Below, in pieces: positions 1-8,569 of a stretch of DNA of 64,000 bases. Numbering within the stretch: position 1 is the stretch's first letter; each line of letters begins with the position of its first letter. Origin of the DNA: FEN-1219 sp963728995 (lineage in GTDB: Bacteria > Pseudomonadota > Gammaproteobacteria > Steroidobacterales > Rariloculaceae); NCBI GenBank assembly GCA_963728995.1, contig CAVSMD010000009.1, forward strand, positions 62,001-126,000, written 5' to 3'. A program made the position numbers and the translations under genes. Under the pieces are notes generated by a model. The model worked only from the letters and a program-made list of their open reading frames with translations. It was not told the origin of the DNA and did no database searches.

Positions 1-2296
1 CGCCCGTGCTCCAGACCGTCACGAGCTTATCGGTCGCCGCGATCAGCCGACTGCCCGCCGCATTGACGGCCAGGTGCCGCGGCGCGACGGGGAACGCGAA
101 GTCGTTCTCGAGCGTGCCCTTCGCGAGATTCCATAGCGCCGCGGCGCCGATCGCGCCGGCGGACTGTGGCTGCACGAGCGCCCACGTGCCCACCACGGCG
201 ACGGCGACCGCATCGGTACGCGTCGGGGCCGGGATCGCCAGAGGCTCCGGCGGCTCGTCGCGCCACGTGTCGTCACCGAAACGCAGTGCCCAGCCCGCCA
301 AGGTGCCGCCGTCGTCCGGGCGCCGGTCGACGACGGTGAGCCGCCAGGTGCCGCGGCGGACTTCGTCGGCGAGGGCCGCGAGCGGCGTGCCGCGCGCCGC
401 GTCGAACATGAAGGACTCGACGGTCCCGCTGCCGCTGCGCGGCACCGTCACGGTGGCCCGCGCACCGCTCGGCGCCGTCAGCGTGACGAGCAGCTGGTCG
501 GCCGCCGGATGCTGCACTGCCAGCGTGAGCTCGAACACGCCCGCCGAGCCCTCGCCCTCGACGGCGAGCTCGCGCGCGAGCGCCGTGTATTGCAAGGCCG
601 TCAAGCGCACGGGCGCTTCGGCACCGGAACCGTCGCGGGCGGCACCGAGCGGCAGACGCTGCAGCTGATGCTCCGCGTCGAGCTCGAGCAACGTCGAATC
701 CGCGAACTGAACGTTCCACGTTGCCGGCGCGGCGCCGAGATGCAGCGTGCGCGTCAGGCGCGGGTAGTCACCGTCGACGAGCTCCGCCAGCTGTCCCGTG
801 GCGGCGGCGGCGCCGGCCGGCAAGCTCGACGCGCGCAGCGCATACAGCAACGCCGCGTCGCGTTGCTCGGCATGCTTCGCCTCCGCGAGCCGTCGCAGCC
901 AGAAGGCCGCCAGCAAATCATCGGCGACCTTGGCTTGACCCGGCACGCCGCGCAGGCGCCCATCGACCGCCGTCGCAGCGGCCAAGGTGGTGGTCGCAAT
1001 GCTGCGCCGCATGAGGGCGGCGGCGTACAGCCGGTCGGCGCGCTCCGTGAATCCCGGCAGTCCATGCAAACGTCGATACGCATCGTCGACCGCGGCCGGG
1101 CCCGCGGTCGCGCTCTCGAGCGTCGCAACGTCGGCCGTCGGCAAGTACTGCACGTACCAATAGCCGGCGCCGGCGGCGAGCACCAGCAGCACGCCGGCCG
1201 CCGCGGCCAATCGCCACACGCGCCCCACTCCTTGCAACCAGCGGCCGACGAGCTCCTTGAAGATGCGGTTGCGAAACTCGAGCCGCCGGCTGCGGTCGAT
1301 CGCGACCACGCCCGAGCGCTCCAGGCGCTCCAGCACGAGCGGATCGGCGGGCGCGACGGCTTTGCGGCCGTGGGCGAGGCTGCGCAGCAGTCGTGCCGCG
1401 CGGCGCGTACCCGGGGCGCGGGTCGTCAGGCTGCTGCGCACATGGTTCAGGAACGGATCGGCCTCGGCGGCGCCGGGCGCGAGCAGTTGCTCGGCCACGA
1501 CCCGCTCGACGTCTTCGAGCTTACCGCCCTTGCGCAGCACGCCGCGGGCCACCTTCTGCGTCAGGTACGGGTGCCCGTCGGTCCAGCCGTGGACACGGTC
1601 CATCAGGGCCTGTGCGAGGTCGGTCTCCCCCTCGAAGCCGAGCGCCAGCGTGTAGCACTCCGCTGCGGAGAAATCCGCCGGCTCGATCGTCGCGGCGGCG
1701 CTGAGCGCCGGCCCGCGCTCGGCCTCTGCCTCGCGTGTGCCGCCGACCAGCACGAAGTTCAAGCGACCGAAATCGGGCTCTGCCGAGCGGCGCGCATAGC
1801 AGCGCTCCACGACGGCCAGCAGGTCGATCACGATCGGCGCGTCGCCCGCTGCGTCGAGGCCGTCGACGAGCACCGTGATGGGCGCCGTCGTGTTCGTGAG
1901 CACGACTCGCCAAAAGAAGTCCACGAGCCGCTCGCGCTCATCACCGTGAGCGGCTTGCCACCCGCCGCCGACGTCGGTCTCGATTCCGAGCTCGCGGACG
2001 ACGCGTTCCGCGAACGCACGCGCCCAGCCACGCGCGGATTCGCGCTCGGCCAGGGCGCCGAGCTGCGCAAGATCCACGACGGCGACGAGCTCCCGCGCGC
2101 CGCGCAGCTTCCGCGCCAGCCGGTGCATGAGGCTCGATTTACCGATGCCGCGTGGGCCGAGCACCCGGCAGAGCACACGTCTGCGGATCGCCGCCTCGAG
2201 CTGCGCGTCGGCCGCACGCTCAACGTAGCAGGCCCGATCCGGCTGCACTGGACCGCCCACCACGTAGAATTCGCGCGCGTGGATCGCTTTCGACAT
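1..2296 (-). CDS. AAA-like ATPase with transmembrane segment, P-domain and start of a beta-propeller (3' end outside window)
   Basis: The frame is open for all 765 codons from the ATG at 2296 to the window edge, so the C-terminus is missing. Residues 1-350 resemble the AAA-like (AAA_35) family: YVVGGPVQPDRACYVER near the N-terminus, a Walker A GPRGIGKSS at 48-56 and a Walker B TVLVDGLD at 141-148. A hydrophobic segment at about 362-380 is a likely membrane anchor. Residues about 585-675 read as a proprotein-convertase P-domain (FELTLAVQHP, then WRLTVVDRRPDDGGTLAGWALRF). The last 70 residues look like the first blades of a WD40-type propeller. The substrate is unknown; the family is usually linked to signalling or protein-complex assembly. 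It is divergent from the kinase-like gene at 2338. Confidence 0.8.
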   Translation of the reverse strand, partial: MSKAIHAREFYVVGGPVQPDRACYVERAADAQLEAAIRRRVLCRVLGPRGIGKSSLMHRLARKLRGARELVAVVDLAQLGALAERESARGWARAFAERVVRELGIETDVGGGWQAAHGDERERLVDFFWRVVLTNTTAPITVLVDGLDAAGDAPIVIDLLAVVERCYARRSAEPDFGRLNFVLVGGTREAEAERGPALSAAATIEPADFSAAECYTLALGFEGETDLAQALMDRVHGWTDGHPYLTQKVARGVLRKGGKLEDVERVVAEQLLAPGAAEADPFLNHVRSSLTTRAPGTRRAARLLRSLAHGRKAVAPADPLVLERLERSGVVAIDRSRRLEFRNRIFKELVGRWLQGVGRVWRLAAAAGVLLVLAAGAGYWYVQYLPTADVATLESATAGPAAVDDAYRRLHGLPGFTERADRLYAAALMRRSIATTTLAAATAVDGRLRGVPGQAKVADDLLAAFWLRRLAEAKHAEQRDAALLYALRASSLPAGAAAATGQLAELVDGDYPRLTRTLHLGAAPATWNVQFADSTLLELDAEHQLQRLPLGAARDGSGAEAPVRLTALQYTALARELAVEGEGSAGVFELTLAVQHPAADQLLVTLTAPSGARATVTVPRSGSGTVESFMFDAARGTPLAALADEVRRGTWRLTVVDRRPDDGGTLAGWALRFGDDTWRDEPPEPLAIPAPTRTDAVAVAVVGTWALVQPQSAGAIGAAALWNLAKGTLENDFAFPVAPRHLAVNAAGSRLIAATDKLVTVWSTG

Positions 2297-2304
2297 GCAG
2301 TACG

Positions 2305-2310
2305 ATTGTA
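2305..2310 (-). promoter_or_regulatory. Candidate -10 element (TACAAT) of the AAA-like gene
   Basis: TACAAT on the minus strand ends 8 bases before the ATG at 2296. If it is a real -10 box, transcription would begin at or next to the start codon, giving a leaderless mRNA. I see no convincing -35 box, and the region between the two divergent genes is only 41 bp. Confidence 0.3.
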
Positions 2311-2337
2311 GCAGCGCGGCTCGCCCGCGCCGGACGA

Positions 2338-2979
2338 ATGACTACACGAGAGCTCAAACGCGACTCGCTCGGCACCATCTCGCTCGTCGACGATGGCGCG
2401 CCGGCGGTCGAGCGGGACACGCGCGCCGCCCGGCGCGGTCTGCACTGGCTCGCACGCCGACTCGCCGCGCGCGAAGCCGGCGCGCTGCGCGTGCTCGAGG
2501 CCGCGATACCGGGCGTACCCGAGCTGCTGTCGTTCGACGGCGAGGTGCTGCGGCGCAGCTTCTTGACCGGCGAGCCGCTATTCGCGGGTCCGCCCCCCTC
2601 GCGGGTCTACTTCGTTCGCGCGCTGCGCCTCGTGCGGGCGCTGCACCGCGCGGGCATGACGCACAACGATCTCGCGAAGGAGGCGAACTGGCTGCGTGCG
2701 CCGGGCGACGTCCCCGGTCTCGTCGATTTCCAGCTCGCCATCCATTCGCGCCGCCGCGGCCGCTGGTTCCGCTATCTCGCGCACGAGGACCTGCGGCACC
2801 TACTGAAACACAAGCGTACCTACCGGCCCGAGGGGCTGACCGAGCGCCAGCGCCGCATGCTCGCGGCAGCGCCCTGGCCCACGCGGCTCTGGCGGGCGTG
2901 GGGGAAACCCGCTTATCACACGCTCACGCGCCGCGTGCTCGGCTGGGAAGAACGAATCGGCCCCGGCGAGCGACGCTAG
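2338..2979 (+). CDS. Protein-kinase-like phosphotransferase, RIO/InaA-type fold
   Basis: This 213-residue protein has the catalytic core of a small kinase-like phosphotransferase. HNDLAKEAN at 109-117 matches the HxDLxxxN catalytic loop (Asp111, Asn117). LVDFQLA at 128-134 matches the metal-binding DFG segment, with DFQ in place of DFG. The N-terminal ATP-binding lobe is short. I chose the ATG at 2338 because frames further upstream would run into the divergent AAA-like gene. Similar short proteins are annotated as serine/threonine kinases or lipopolysaccharide-kinase-like proteins. The substrate cannot be told from the sequence. Confidence 0.65.
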   Translation: MTTRELKRDSLGTISLVDDGAPAVERDTRAARRGLHWLARRLAAREAGALRVLEAAIPGVPELLSFDGEVLRRSFLTGEPLFAGPPPSRVYFVRALRLVRALHRAGMTHNDLAKEANWLRAPGDVPGLVDFQLAIHSRRRGRWFRYLAHEDLRHLLKHKRTYRPEGLTERQRRMLAAAPWPTRLWRAWGKPAYHTLTRRVLGWEERIGPGERR

Positions 2980-3035
2980 TGTTCGGCGGCTGGAGCGTCG
3001 GCTACTATCCCGTCACCGGATCACCTGCGACTTCG

Positions 3036-3284
3036 ATGGACATCTGTCACTCCCACAATCTGACCAAGCCGCTCGACGTGCCGAAGCCGTTTGGCATACG
3101 CGTCCGCATTCGTGGCACGGATACCTTCGCGCGCTTGATCGGCAAGGATTGGCGGCAGCACCACTGGTACGCGACACGCGAGGAACGTGACCACGCGCTC
3201 GCGGACATGGCGAGCGAGCATGTGTACTCCCGCGACGGCGACCGGCCGACGCTGCTGTTCGAGCCCGTCGAGCAACAGGGCTGA
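3036..3284 (+). CDS. Small hypothetical protein (82 aa)
   Basis: A short soluble protein of 82 residues with no membrane segment. It contains RVRIRGTDTFARLIGKDWRQ followed by a charged helix and ends LLFEPVEQQG. I do not recognise the family. Reasons to believe it are a compact ATG-initiated frame, ordinary protein composition and placement between two same-strand genes. No strong ribosome-binding site is visible. Confidence 0.45.
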   Translation: MDICHSHNLTKPLDVPKPFGIRVRIRGTDTFARLIGKDWRQHHWYATREERDHALADMASEHVYSRDGDRPTLLFEPVEQQG

Positions 3285-3415
3285 CCGCACGGGGCGCTCG
3301 GCGCGCCTACAGGCAGCTTGGCGATTCTCGATCTTTCTTCACGGACTCCGCGTCGGCGCAAGTCCGCCCCGCTGCGTTGCTAGCTCTCGAGTAACCACCC
3401 TCAGGGAGTCAGACG

Positions 3416-3643
3416 ATGAACACGCATGGGTATTGGTTGGCAGGTCTCGCGGCCTTCGTCTTCACGGCCAGCTTCGGTGCCGTGTGCGAGCAACCGACGA
3501 GCGACGCGTTGCGCGCTGGAAAAGCGGAGCTGGTCGCCGAGATCTCGGCCAGCACGCGCGATGCGTTGCGCAGCGTAACGCCCGAGATCACGTTGCCGGC
3601 CGTGCAGATCGAGGCGCCCGCCCTGCTCCTCGCAAAGCGCTAG
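3416..3643 (+). CDS. Small predicted secreted protein (75 aa)
   Basis: The N-terminus (MNTHGYWLAGLAAFVFTASF) is a typical signal peptide with a hydrophobic core, and a mature part of about 50 residues follows. A purine-rich ribosome-binding site (AGGGAG) lies about 8 bases before the ATG. No domain is recognised. Its stop codon overlaps the 3' end of the convergent glpD gene by 4 bases. Confidence 0.55.
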   Translation: MNTHGYWLAGLAAFVFTASFGAVCEQPTSDALRAGKAELVAEISASTRDALRSVTPEITLPAVQIEAPALLLAKR

Positions 3644-5262
3644 CGCTGCAGCGCCGGCGCACGATGACGTGTCGCCAGCATGCGATAGGCCGCGACTTCC
3701 GCCGCAGCGCGCGCGCCATCCCAGATGCCGAGCCGCTGCAGCGCGGCGGCCGCGGCCGGCGCGGCGCCGAGGCCGAAGTCGGCACTCAAGCCTGCCATGC
3801 AGCGTCGCTGCAGCAGATCCTCGAGCGTCACGGCCCACTCGGTCTCGAGCGCGTGGACGAGCTCGGCGGCGAGCACGCCACTGTGCGCATCGACGGGCGT
3901 GGCGAGCTCGGGCCGAGCGGCGAGCGTGGCCACCGCCGCGGCCAGCGCGCCATAGGTGTGCCAGAGCCTGTGCGCTTGCGTCGACCCGAATCGCGCACCG
4001 AGCTCGGCCAGCAGCTCGTCGCGCCCGACGGCGTCGAGTGCTCCCGGCAACGGCCGGGTCCGCGTCGGGTGTCCCGTGATCGGTCGCGGTAGCTCGCGCC
4101 GCAGCTTTCGCAAGACGTCTTCCGCCAGCGCCCGATGCGTCGTCAGCTTGCCGCCGACGACGGAGTACAACCCGCGCGCCGCATGATGCCGGCGAATCAC
4201 GTGGCGCCGCGTGATCGCGGCGGTGGTGCCGCGCGGCTGAAACGGCAGCGGTCGAACGCCGGTCTGGGTGTACAGCACGCGATCGGTCAGCCCCGCCGCG
4301 CCCGGGAAAACGCGCTCCGTTTCCGTGACGAGATAGTCGAGCTCGCGCGCATCGATCGTCGCGTCGGCCGGCTCACCCTCGAAGCGCTCGTCCGTGGTGC
4401 CGATCAGCAGCAACCCGTTCCACGGCAGGATGAAGAACGGCCGCGCGTCGGCGCCGGCCTCGACGTACACACCGATCTCGGGCGCGCCGGGAAACGGTCG
4501 GACGACGATGTGGCTGCCCTTCGTGCCACCGAGCAGGCGCGTGTGTTGAATCGGACCGAGCACCTGATCGACCCACGGGCCCGCCGCGTTCACGATCAAC
4601 GGCGCGGCCGCGCCACCAAGGCCCCCGCCGGCGGCGCGCCACTCGACGCCGACGGCCCGACCCGCCTCGACGCGGACTCCGGTCACGTGGGCTCGCGTCC
4701 TCAGCACGGCCCCGCAGGCCACGGCATCGCGAACGTTCTCGACCACGAGGCGCTCCGGATACCTGATTTGACCGTCGTAGTAGCTCGCGCCGCCGACGAG
4801 CCCGTCCGGATTCAGGCCCGGCGCGCGCGCGAGCAGCGGGTCGCGGCCGAGCAACGTCCGCCCCGGCATCGACCCGCCGATCGATAGCCAGTCGTACAGC
4901 GTGAGACCTGCCGCGATCTCCCATCGCTTGCGGCGCGCGGCGCGGTACACGGGAATCAAGAGCTCCAGCGGCGTCACGAGATGCGGTGCGAGCGCCAGCA
5001 GCCGCTCGCGCTCGTGCAGCGACTCGTAGACGAGCCCGAGCTCGCCGTGCTCGAGATAACGCAGGCCCCCGTGAATCAGTCGCGACGACGCGCTGCTCGT
5101 GCCGCCGCCGATATCGTCGCGCTCGACGAGCAGCACCTTCAAGCCGGCCAGCGCGGCCTCGCGCGCGACCGCCGCGCCGTTGATGCCGGCCCCAATGACA
5201 ATGAGCTCGAACGCAGCGTCAGCTTGGCTCGGTTGCATGATGCACTGCGGCTGCGAGCCCAT
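3640..5262 (-). CDS. glpD: Aerobic glycerol-3-phosphate dehydrogenase
   Basis: An FAD-dependent enzyme that oxidises sn-glycerol-3-phosphate to dihydroxyacetone phosphate and passes electrons to quinone at the inner membrane. It opens with the FAD dinucleotide-binding motif ELIVIGAGINGAAVAREAAL. The DAO-family segment SSRLIHGGLRYLEHGELGLV follows, and the C-terminal domain is the usual helical DAO_C type. The length (about 540 aa) is normal. Possible starts are 5262 and 5238; an earlier start near 5295 would lie inside the inverted repeat and is less likely. No glpF, glpK or glpR neighbour is present; the gene stands alone downstream of proBA. Confidence 0.93.
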   Translation of the reverse strand: MGSQPQCIMQPSQADAAFELIVIGAGINGAAVAREAALAGLKVLLVERDDIGGGTSSASSRLIHGGLRYLEHGELGLVYESLHERERLLALAPHLVTPLELLIPVYRAARRKRWEIAAGLTLYDWLSIGGSMPGRTLLGRDPLLARAPGLNPDGLVGGASYYDGQIRYPERLVVENVRDAVACGAVLRTRAHVTGVRVEAGRAVGVEWRAAGGGLGGAAAPLIVNAAGPWVDQVLGPIQHTRLLGGTKGSHIVVRPFPGAPEIGVYVEAGADARPFFILPWNGLLLIGTTDERFEGEPADATIDARELDYLVTETERVFPGAAGLTDRVLYTQTGVRPLPFQPRGTTAAITRRHVIRRHHAARGLYSVVGGKLTTHRALAEDVLRKLRRELPRPITGHPTRTRPLPGALDAVGRDELLAELGARFGSTQAHRLWHTYGALAAAVATLAARPELATPVDAHSGVLAAELVHALETEWAVTLEDLLQRRCMAGLSADFGLGAAPAAAAALQRLGIWDGARAAAEVAAYRMLATRHRAPALQR

Positions 5263-5279
5263 TTGAGTTTGGTGCCGCC

Positions 5280-5394
5280 GTGACATCGGCATGAGAGAGC
5301 CCTTTCGGCACCGCCGTGAATACATCCCTGTAGGCTGCGGCGGCGACGTCCTGTCGCCGACGCTGCCGAAAGGGCTCTCTCATGCCGATGTCAC
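5280..5394. repeat. Perfect 31-bp inverted repeat with a 53-bp spacer containing a second hairpin
   Basis: The arms are 5280-5310 and 5364-5394 and are exact reverse complements. They include the stretch CCGAAAGGGCTCTCTCATG. The spacer holds a smaller hairpin: CGGCGAC at 5341-5347 pairs with GTCGCCG at 5353-5359. It lies between the end of proA and the start of glpD and could fold into a very stable cruciform or RNA hairpin. This is the architecture of a REP/MITE-like intergenic repeat and could also act as a terminator. No other copy was seen in the window. Confidence 0.85.
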
Positions 5395-5453
5395 TCCGTA
5401 GCGCTGGTGCGGCGGGCTCGCGTTTATCGGGGTGGGACCGCGCCAAGCTGACG

Positions 5454-6740
5454 CTACGGTCGAATCTGACCCGTGCCGCGGACGATGTATTTGTAGCTCG
5501 TGAGCTCCGCGGCGCCGACGGGACCGCGCGCATGGATCTTGCCCGTCGCGATGCCGATCTCCGCGCCCATGCCGAACTCGCCGCCGTCCGCGAACTGCGT
5601 CGACGCGTTGTGCATCACGATCGCGCTGTCGAGCTCGTTCAGAAATCGTTCCGCGGCCGCCGCGTCGTTCGTGATGATCGCATCGGTGTGTGCCGATCCG
5701 TAGCGGCGAATGTGCGCCAGCGCCTCGTCGAGACCGTCGACGACGCGCACCGCGACGATCGTGTCGAGAAACTCCTTGCCCCAGTCGCTATCGGCCGCCG
5801 CACGCACGCGCCGGTCGCTCGACTGCGTCGGCACATCGCCGCGCACCTCACAGCCCTTGGCGATGAGATCGCTCACGATCGGCTGCAGATGCGTGGCGGC
5901 GCAAGCGCGATCGACGAGCACCGTCTCGGTCGCGCCGCAGATGCCGGTGCGCCGCAGCTTCGCGTTGACGACGATCCGGCGCGCCATGTCGAGATCGGCG
6001 GCGGCGTGAACGTAGGTGTGACAAATCCCTTCGAGATGCGCCATGACGGGCACGCGTGCGTCCTGCTGCACGCGCGCAACCAGCCCTTTGCCACCGCGCG
6101 GCACGATCACGTCGATGTAGCCCACCATGTCGCGCAGCATGATGCCGACGGCATCGCGATCCTGCGTGGGCACCATCTGCACGGCGTTCTCGGGCAAGCC
6201 GTGCTGCATCAGCGCGCGCCGCAAGCACGCGTGAATCGCGGCGCTCGAGCGCGCGCTCTCCGAGCCGCCGCGCAGAATCGCCGCGTTGCCGCTCTTGATG
6301 CAGAGCGCGGCGGCGTCCGCAGTCACGTTCGGCCGGCTCTCGTAGATGATGCCGATGACTCCGAGCGGCACTCGAACGCGCGAGATCTTGAGCCCGTTCG
6401 GCCGCTCCCAGGCGGCGATGACCTGCCCGATGGGGTCCTCGATCGCGGCGACGGTCTCGAGACCCGCCGCCGTCGCTTCGAGGCGTTGGTCGTCGAGCGC
6501 GAGGCGATCGATCATGGCGCCCGACAACCCGCGGCCCTTGGCCTCGGCGACGTCGTCCGCGTTGGCACGCAGCACCGCGGCCCGCGCAGCCCGCAGCTCG
6601 CGCGCCGCGGCCTCGAGCGCCGCCCGCTTCGCGGCCGCCGAAGCCTCCGCGAGCTCGGCGGCCGCCGCTCTCGCCGCCTTGCCGACCTCGAGCATCTGCT
6701 CGAGGAGGCTATGGGGAATGTTCTGCTCGGCCGTGCTCAT
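5454..6740 (-). CDS. proA: Gamma-glutamyl phosphate reductase
   Basis: Second enzyme of proline synthesis: NADPH-dependent reduction of gamma-glutamyl phosphate to glutamate-5-semialdehyde. At 428 residues it is the usual length. Family signatures are clear: PLGVIGIIYESRPNVTADAAALCIKSGNA, then RRTGICGATETVLVD around the catalytic cysteine, then TDAIITNDAAAAERF. The ATG at 6740 lies 5 bases after the proB stop codon, so proB and proA form an operon. Confidence 0.97.
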   Translation of the reverse strand: MSTAEQNIPHSLLEQMLEVGKAARAAAAELAEASAAAKRAALEAAARELRAARAAVLRANADDVAEAKGRGLSGAMIDRLALDDQRLEATAAGLETVAAIEDPIGQVIAAWERPNGLKISRVRVPLGVIGIIYESRPNVTADAAALCIKSGNAAILRGGSESARSSAAIHACLRRALMQHGLPENAVQMVPTQDRDAVGIMLRDMVGYIDVIVPRGGKGLVARVQQDARVPVMAHLEGICHTYVHAAADLDMARRIVVNAKLRRTGICGATETVLVDRACAATHLQPIVSDLIAKGCEVRGDVPTQSSDRRVRAAADSDWGKEFLDTIVAVRVVDGLDEALAHIRRYGSAHTDAIITNDAAAAERFLNELDSAIVMHNASTQFADGGEFGMGAEIGIATGKIHARGPVGAAELTSYKYIVRGTGQIRP

Positions 6741-6745
6741 TGGCG

Positions 6746-7894
6746 TTACCTGCCGGACCCGACGAGGACGAGGTCGTCGCGATGAATGATCTCATCGCGA
6801 CCACTATAGCCCAAGATCTCGGCGATGCCCGCCGACTGCTTCCCGGCGATGAGCCGCGCTTCGTCGGCGGTATAGGCGACGAGCCCGCGTGCGAGCTCTC
6901 GACCGTCGGCCGACAGCACGCTGACGGCATCGCCGCGCTCGAACTGTCCGTCGACGCCGGTCATGCCGGCCGGCAGCAAGCTACGACCGCCGACGAGCGC
7001 GCGTTCCGCGCCCGCGTCGACGCGCACGGCGCCCTTCGGCTTCAGCGTGCCTGCGATCCATTGCTTGCGCGCCGCGCCGGGGGTCGCGCTCGGCAGGAAC
7101 CACGTAGCCTTGCCGCCGCCGAGCAGCACGCTGATCGGCCTGGCTACCCGACCCGTCGCGATGCACATGCGACAGCCCGCGCCCATCGCGATGCGACCGG
7201 CCTCGAGCTTCGTGCGCATCCCGCCGGAACCGTGGCTCGAGCCCGGCCCGCCGGCCATGTCGAGCACCTCGCGCGTGACCTCGGTGACCTCGTCGACGTA
7301 ACGGGCACTGCCGTCGCGTCGTGGATCCGCCGTGTACAGGCCATCGACGTCGGACAGCAGCACCAGGCACTCGGCGCTGACCATCTGCGCGACACGGGCC
7401 GCGAGCCGGTCGTTGTCGCCATAGCGAAGCTCCTGTGTCGCGACGGTGTCGTTCTCGTTCACGACCGGCACGGCCCCGTAACCGAGCAGCGTCAGCAGCG
7501 TCCGGCTCGCGTTGAGATAGCGGCGGCGGCTCTCGCTGTCGTCGAGCGTCAGCAGCACCTGCGCCGCGGTGATGTCGAAGCTGCGAAGAATCTCGAGATA
7601 CGCGTGCGCCAGCAGGATCTGCCCGGTCGCCGCCGCCGCCTGACTCTCCTCGAGGCGTCGCGGATCGATCTTGAGCTCGCGGCGGCCGAGCGCGACGGCG
7701 CCCGAGGAGACGATCACGACTTCCTTGCCGGCGCGCTTGAGGTCGGCCACGTCGGCGCACACGCCTTCGAGCCAGGCGCGATCGAGCGCCCCGGTCTGCG
7801 GGTCGACGAACAGCGCGGAGCCGATCTTGACGACCACGCGGCGCGCGTTCGCGAGCCGCTCGGCGTGCGTCTTGTGGGAGACTGCGGTGCTCAC
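6746..7894 (-). CDS. proB: Glutamate 5-kinase
   Basis: First enzyme of proline synthesis; it phosphorylates glutamate. The amino-acid kinase domain starts RRVVVKIGSALFVD and contains VVIVSSGAVALGRREL and PVVNENDTVAT. A C-terminal PUA domain follows (about residues 285-382), the region often involved in proline feedback. I chose the GTG at 7894 because homology begins about 15 residues later and there is no in-frame ATG close by. The gene is 382 residues, slightly longer than E. coli ProB. Confidence 0.95.
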   Translation of the reverse strand: MSTAVSHKTHAERLANARRVVVKIGSALFVDPQTGALDRAWLEGVCADVADLKRAGKEVVIVSSGAVALGRRELKIDPRRLEESQAAAATGQILLAHAYLEILRSFDITAAQVLLTLDDSESRRRYLNASRTLLTLLGYGAVPVVNENDTVATQELRYGDNDRLAARVAQMVSAECLVLLSDVDGLYTADPRRDGSARYVDEVTEVTREVLDMAGGPGSSHGSGGMRTKLEAGRIAMGAGCRMCIATGRVARPISVLLGGGKATWFLPSATPGAARKQWIAGTLKPKGAVRVDAGAERALVGGRSLLPAGMTGVDGQFERGDAVSVLSADGRELARGLVAYTADEARLIAGKQSAGIAEILGYSGRDEIIHRDDLVLVGSGR

Positions 7895-7932
7895 CGTTGC
7901 GCTGCTGCCGTGCCGCGCGGTAGCGGCCGGGC

Positions 7933-8430
7933 TCAGCCTCGCTCGAGGGTGGAGCCGCCGCGCGATACGGCCATGGCCCCGCTGCGGATCAACGTGATCA
8001 CGTGGGTGATGCCGGCCACGCGCTTCAGGAATCGATCGATCTCCTGGCTCCCGCCGACGATCTCGACGGTGTATTGGTCCTGCGTGTCGCTCAGGACGCG
8101 CGCGTCGAACTGCTCGAGCACCGTCGCGAGCTTGGCGGCCTCGCCGTTCGCGACCTTGAGCTTGAACAACGCCAGCTCGCGCTCGATGTGATCGGCGCTC
8201 GTCATGTCGGCGATCTCGACGACGTCGATGAGCTTGCCGAGCTGCTTCGTGATCTGGTCGATGATCGGATCCGCGCCGCTCGTGACGAGCGTGAGACGCG
8301 AGATGGTCGCGTCCGCCGTCGGGGCGACGTTCAGGCTCTCGATGTTGTATCCGCGCGAAGAGAACAGGTTTGCGACCCGCGCGAGAGCGCCCGCTTCGTT
8401 CTGCAGAAGTATGGAAATAATGTGTCGCAT
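7933..8430 (-). CDS. ilvN: Acetolactate synthase small (regulatory) subunit
   Basis: A 165-residue ACT-domain protein starting MRHIISILLQNEAGALARVANLFSSRGYNIESL, the classic IlvN/IlvH N-terminus that binds valine and activates the catalytic subunit. The C-terminal half matches the ALS_ss_C domain. The gene runs in the same direction as proBA (38 bp upstream of proB), whereas its partner ilvB begins 139 bp away on the opposite strand. In most proteobacteria ilvB and ilvN are adjacent on one strand. Confidence 0.95.
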   Translation of the reverse strand: MRHIISILLQNEAGALARVANLFSSRGYNIESLNVAPTADATISRLTLVTSGADPIIDQITKQLGKLIDVVEIADMTSADHIERELALFKLKVANGEAAKLATVLEQFDARVLSDTQDQYTVEIVGGSQEIDRFLKRVAGITHVITLIRSGAMAVSRGGSTLERG

Positions 8431-8569
8431 GCTGGCCAGGCACCACCGGCGCGCTCGAAGCCGAGCATGTTGGCGCAGAACAACAGGTATTGCAATGCAC
8501 CTCCTTTTCGTCAAAACTCCCTGGAGTCAGTGGCTTGAATCACCCTCGTAACGACCGCGGTCGCTCACC

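Noticed and set aside
509..2311. A long open frame on the plus strand opposite the AAA-like gene
   Set aside because: It has the Arg/Gln/His-rich composition of an antisense frame in GC-rich DNA. The minus frame shows a complete Walker motif, membrane segment and P-domain.
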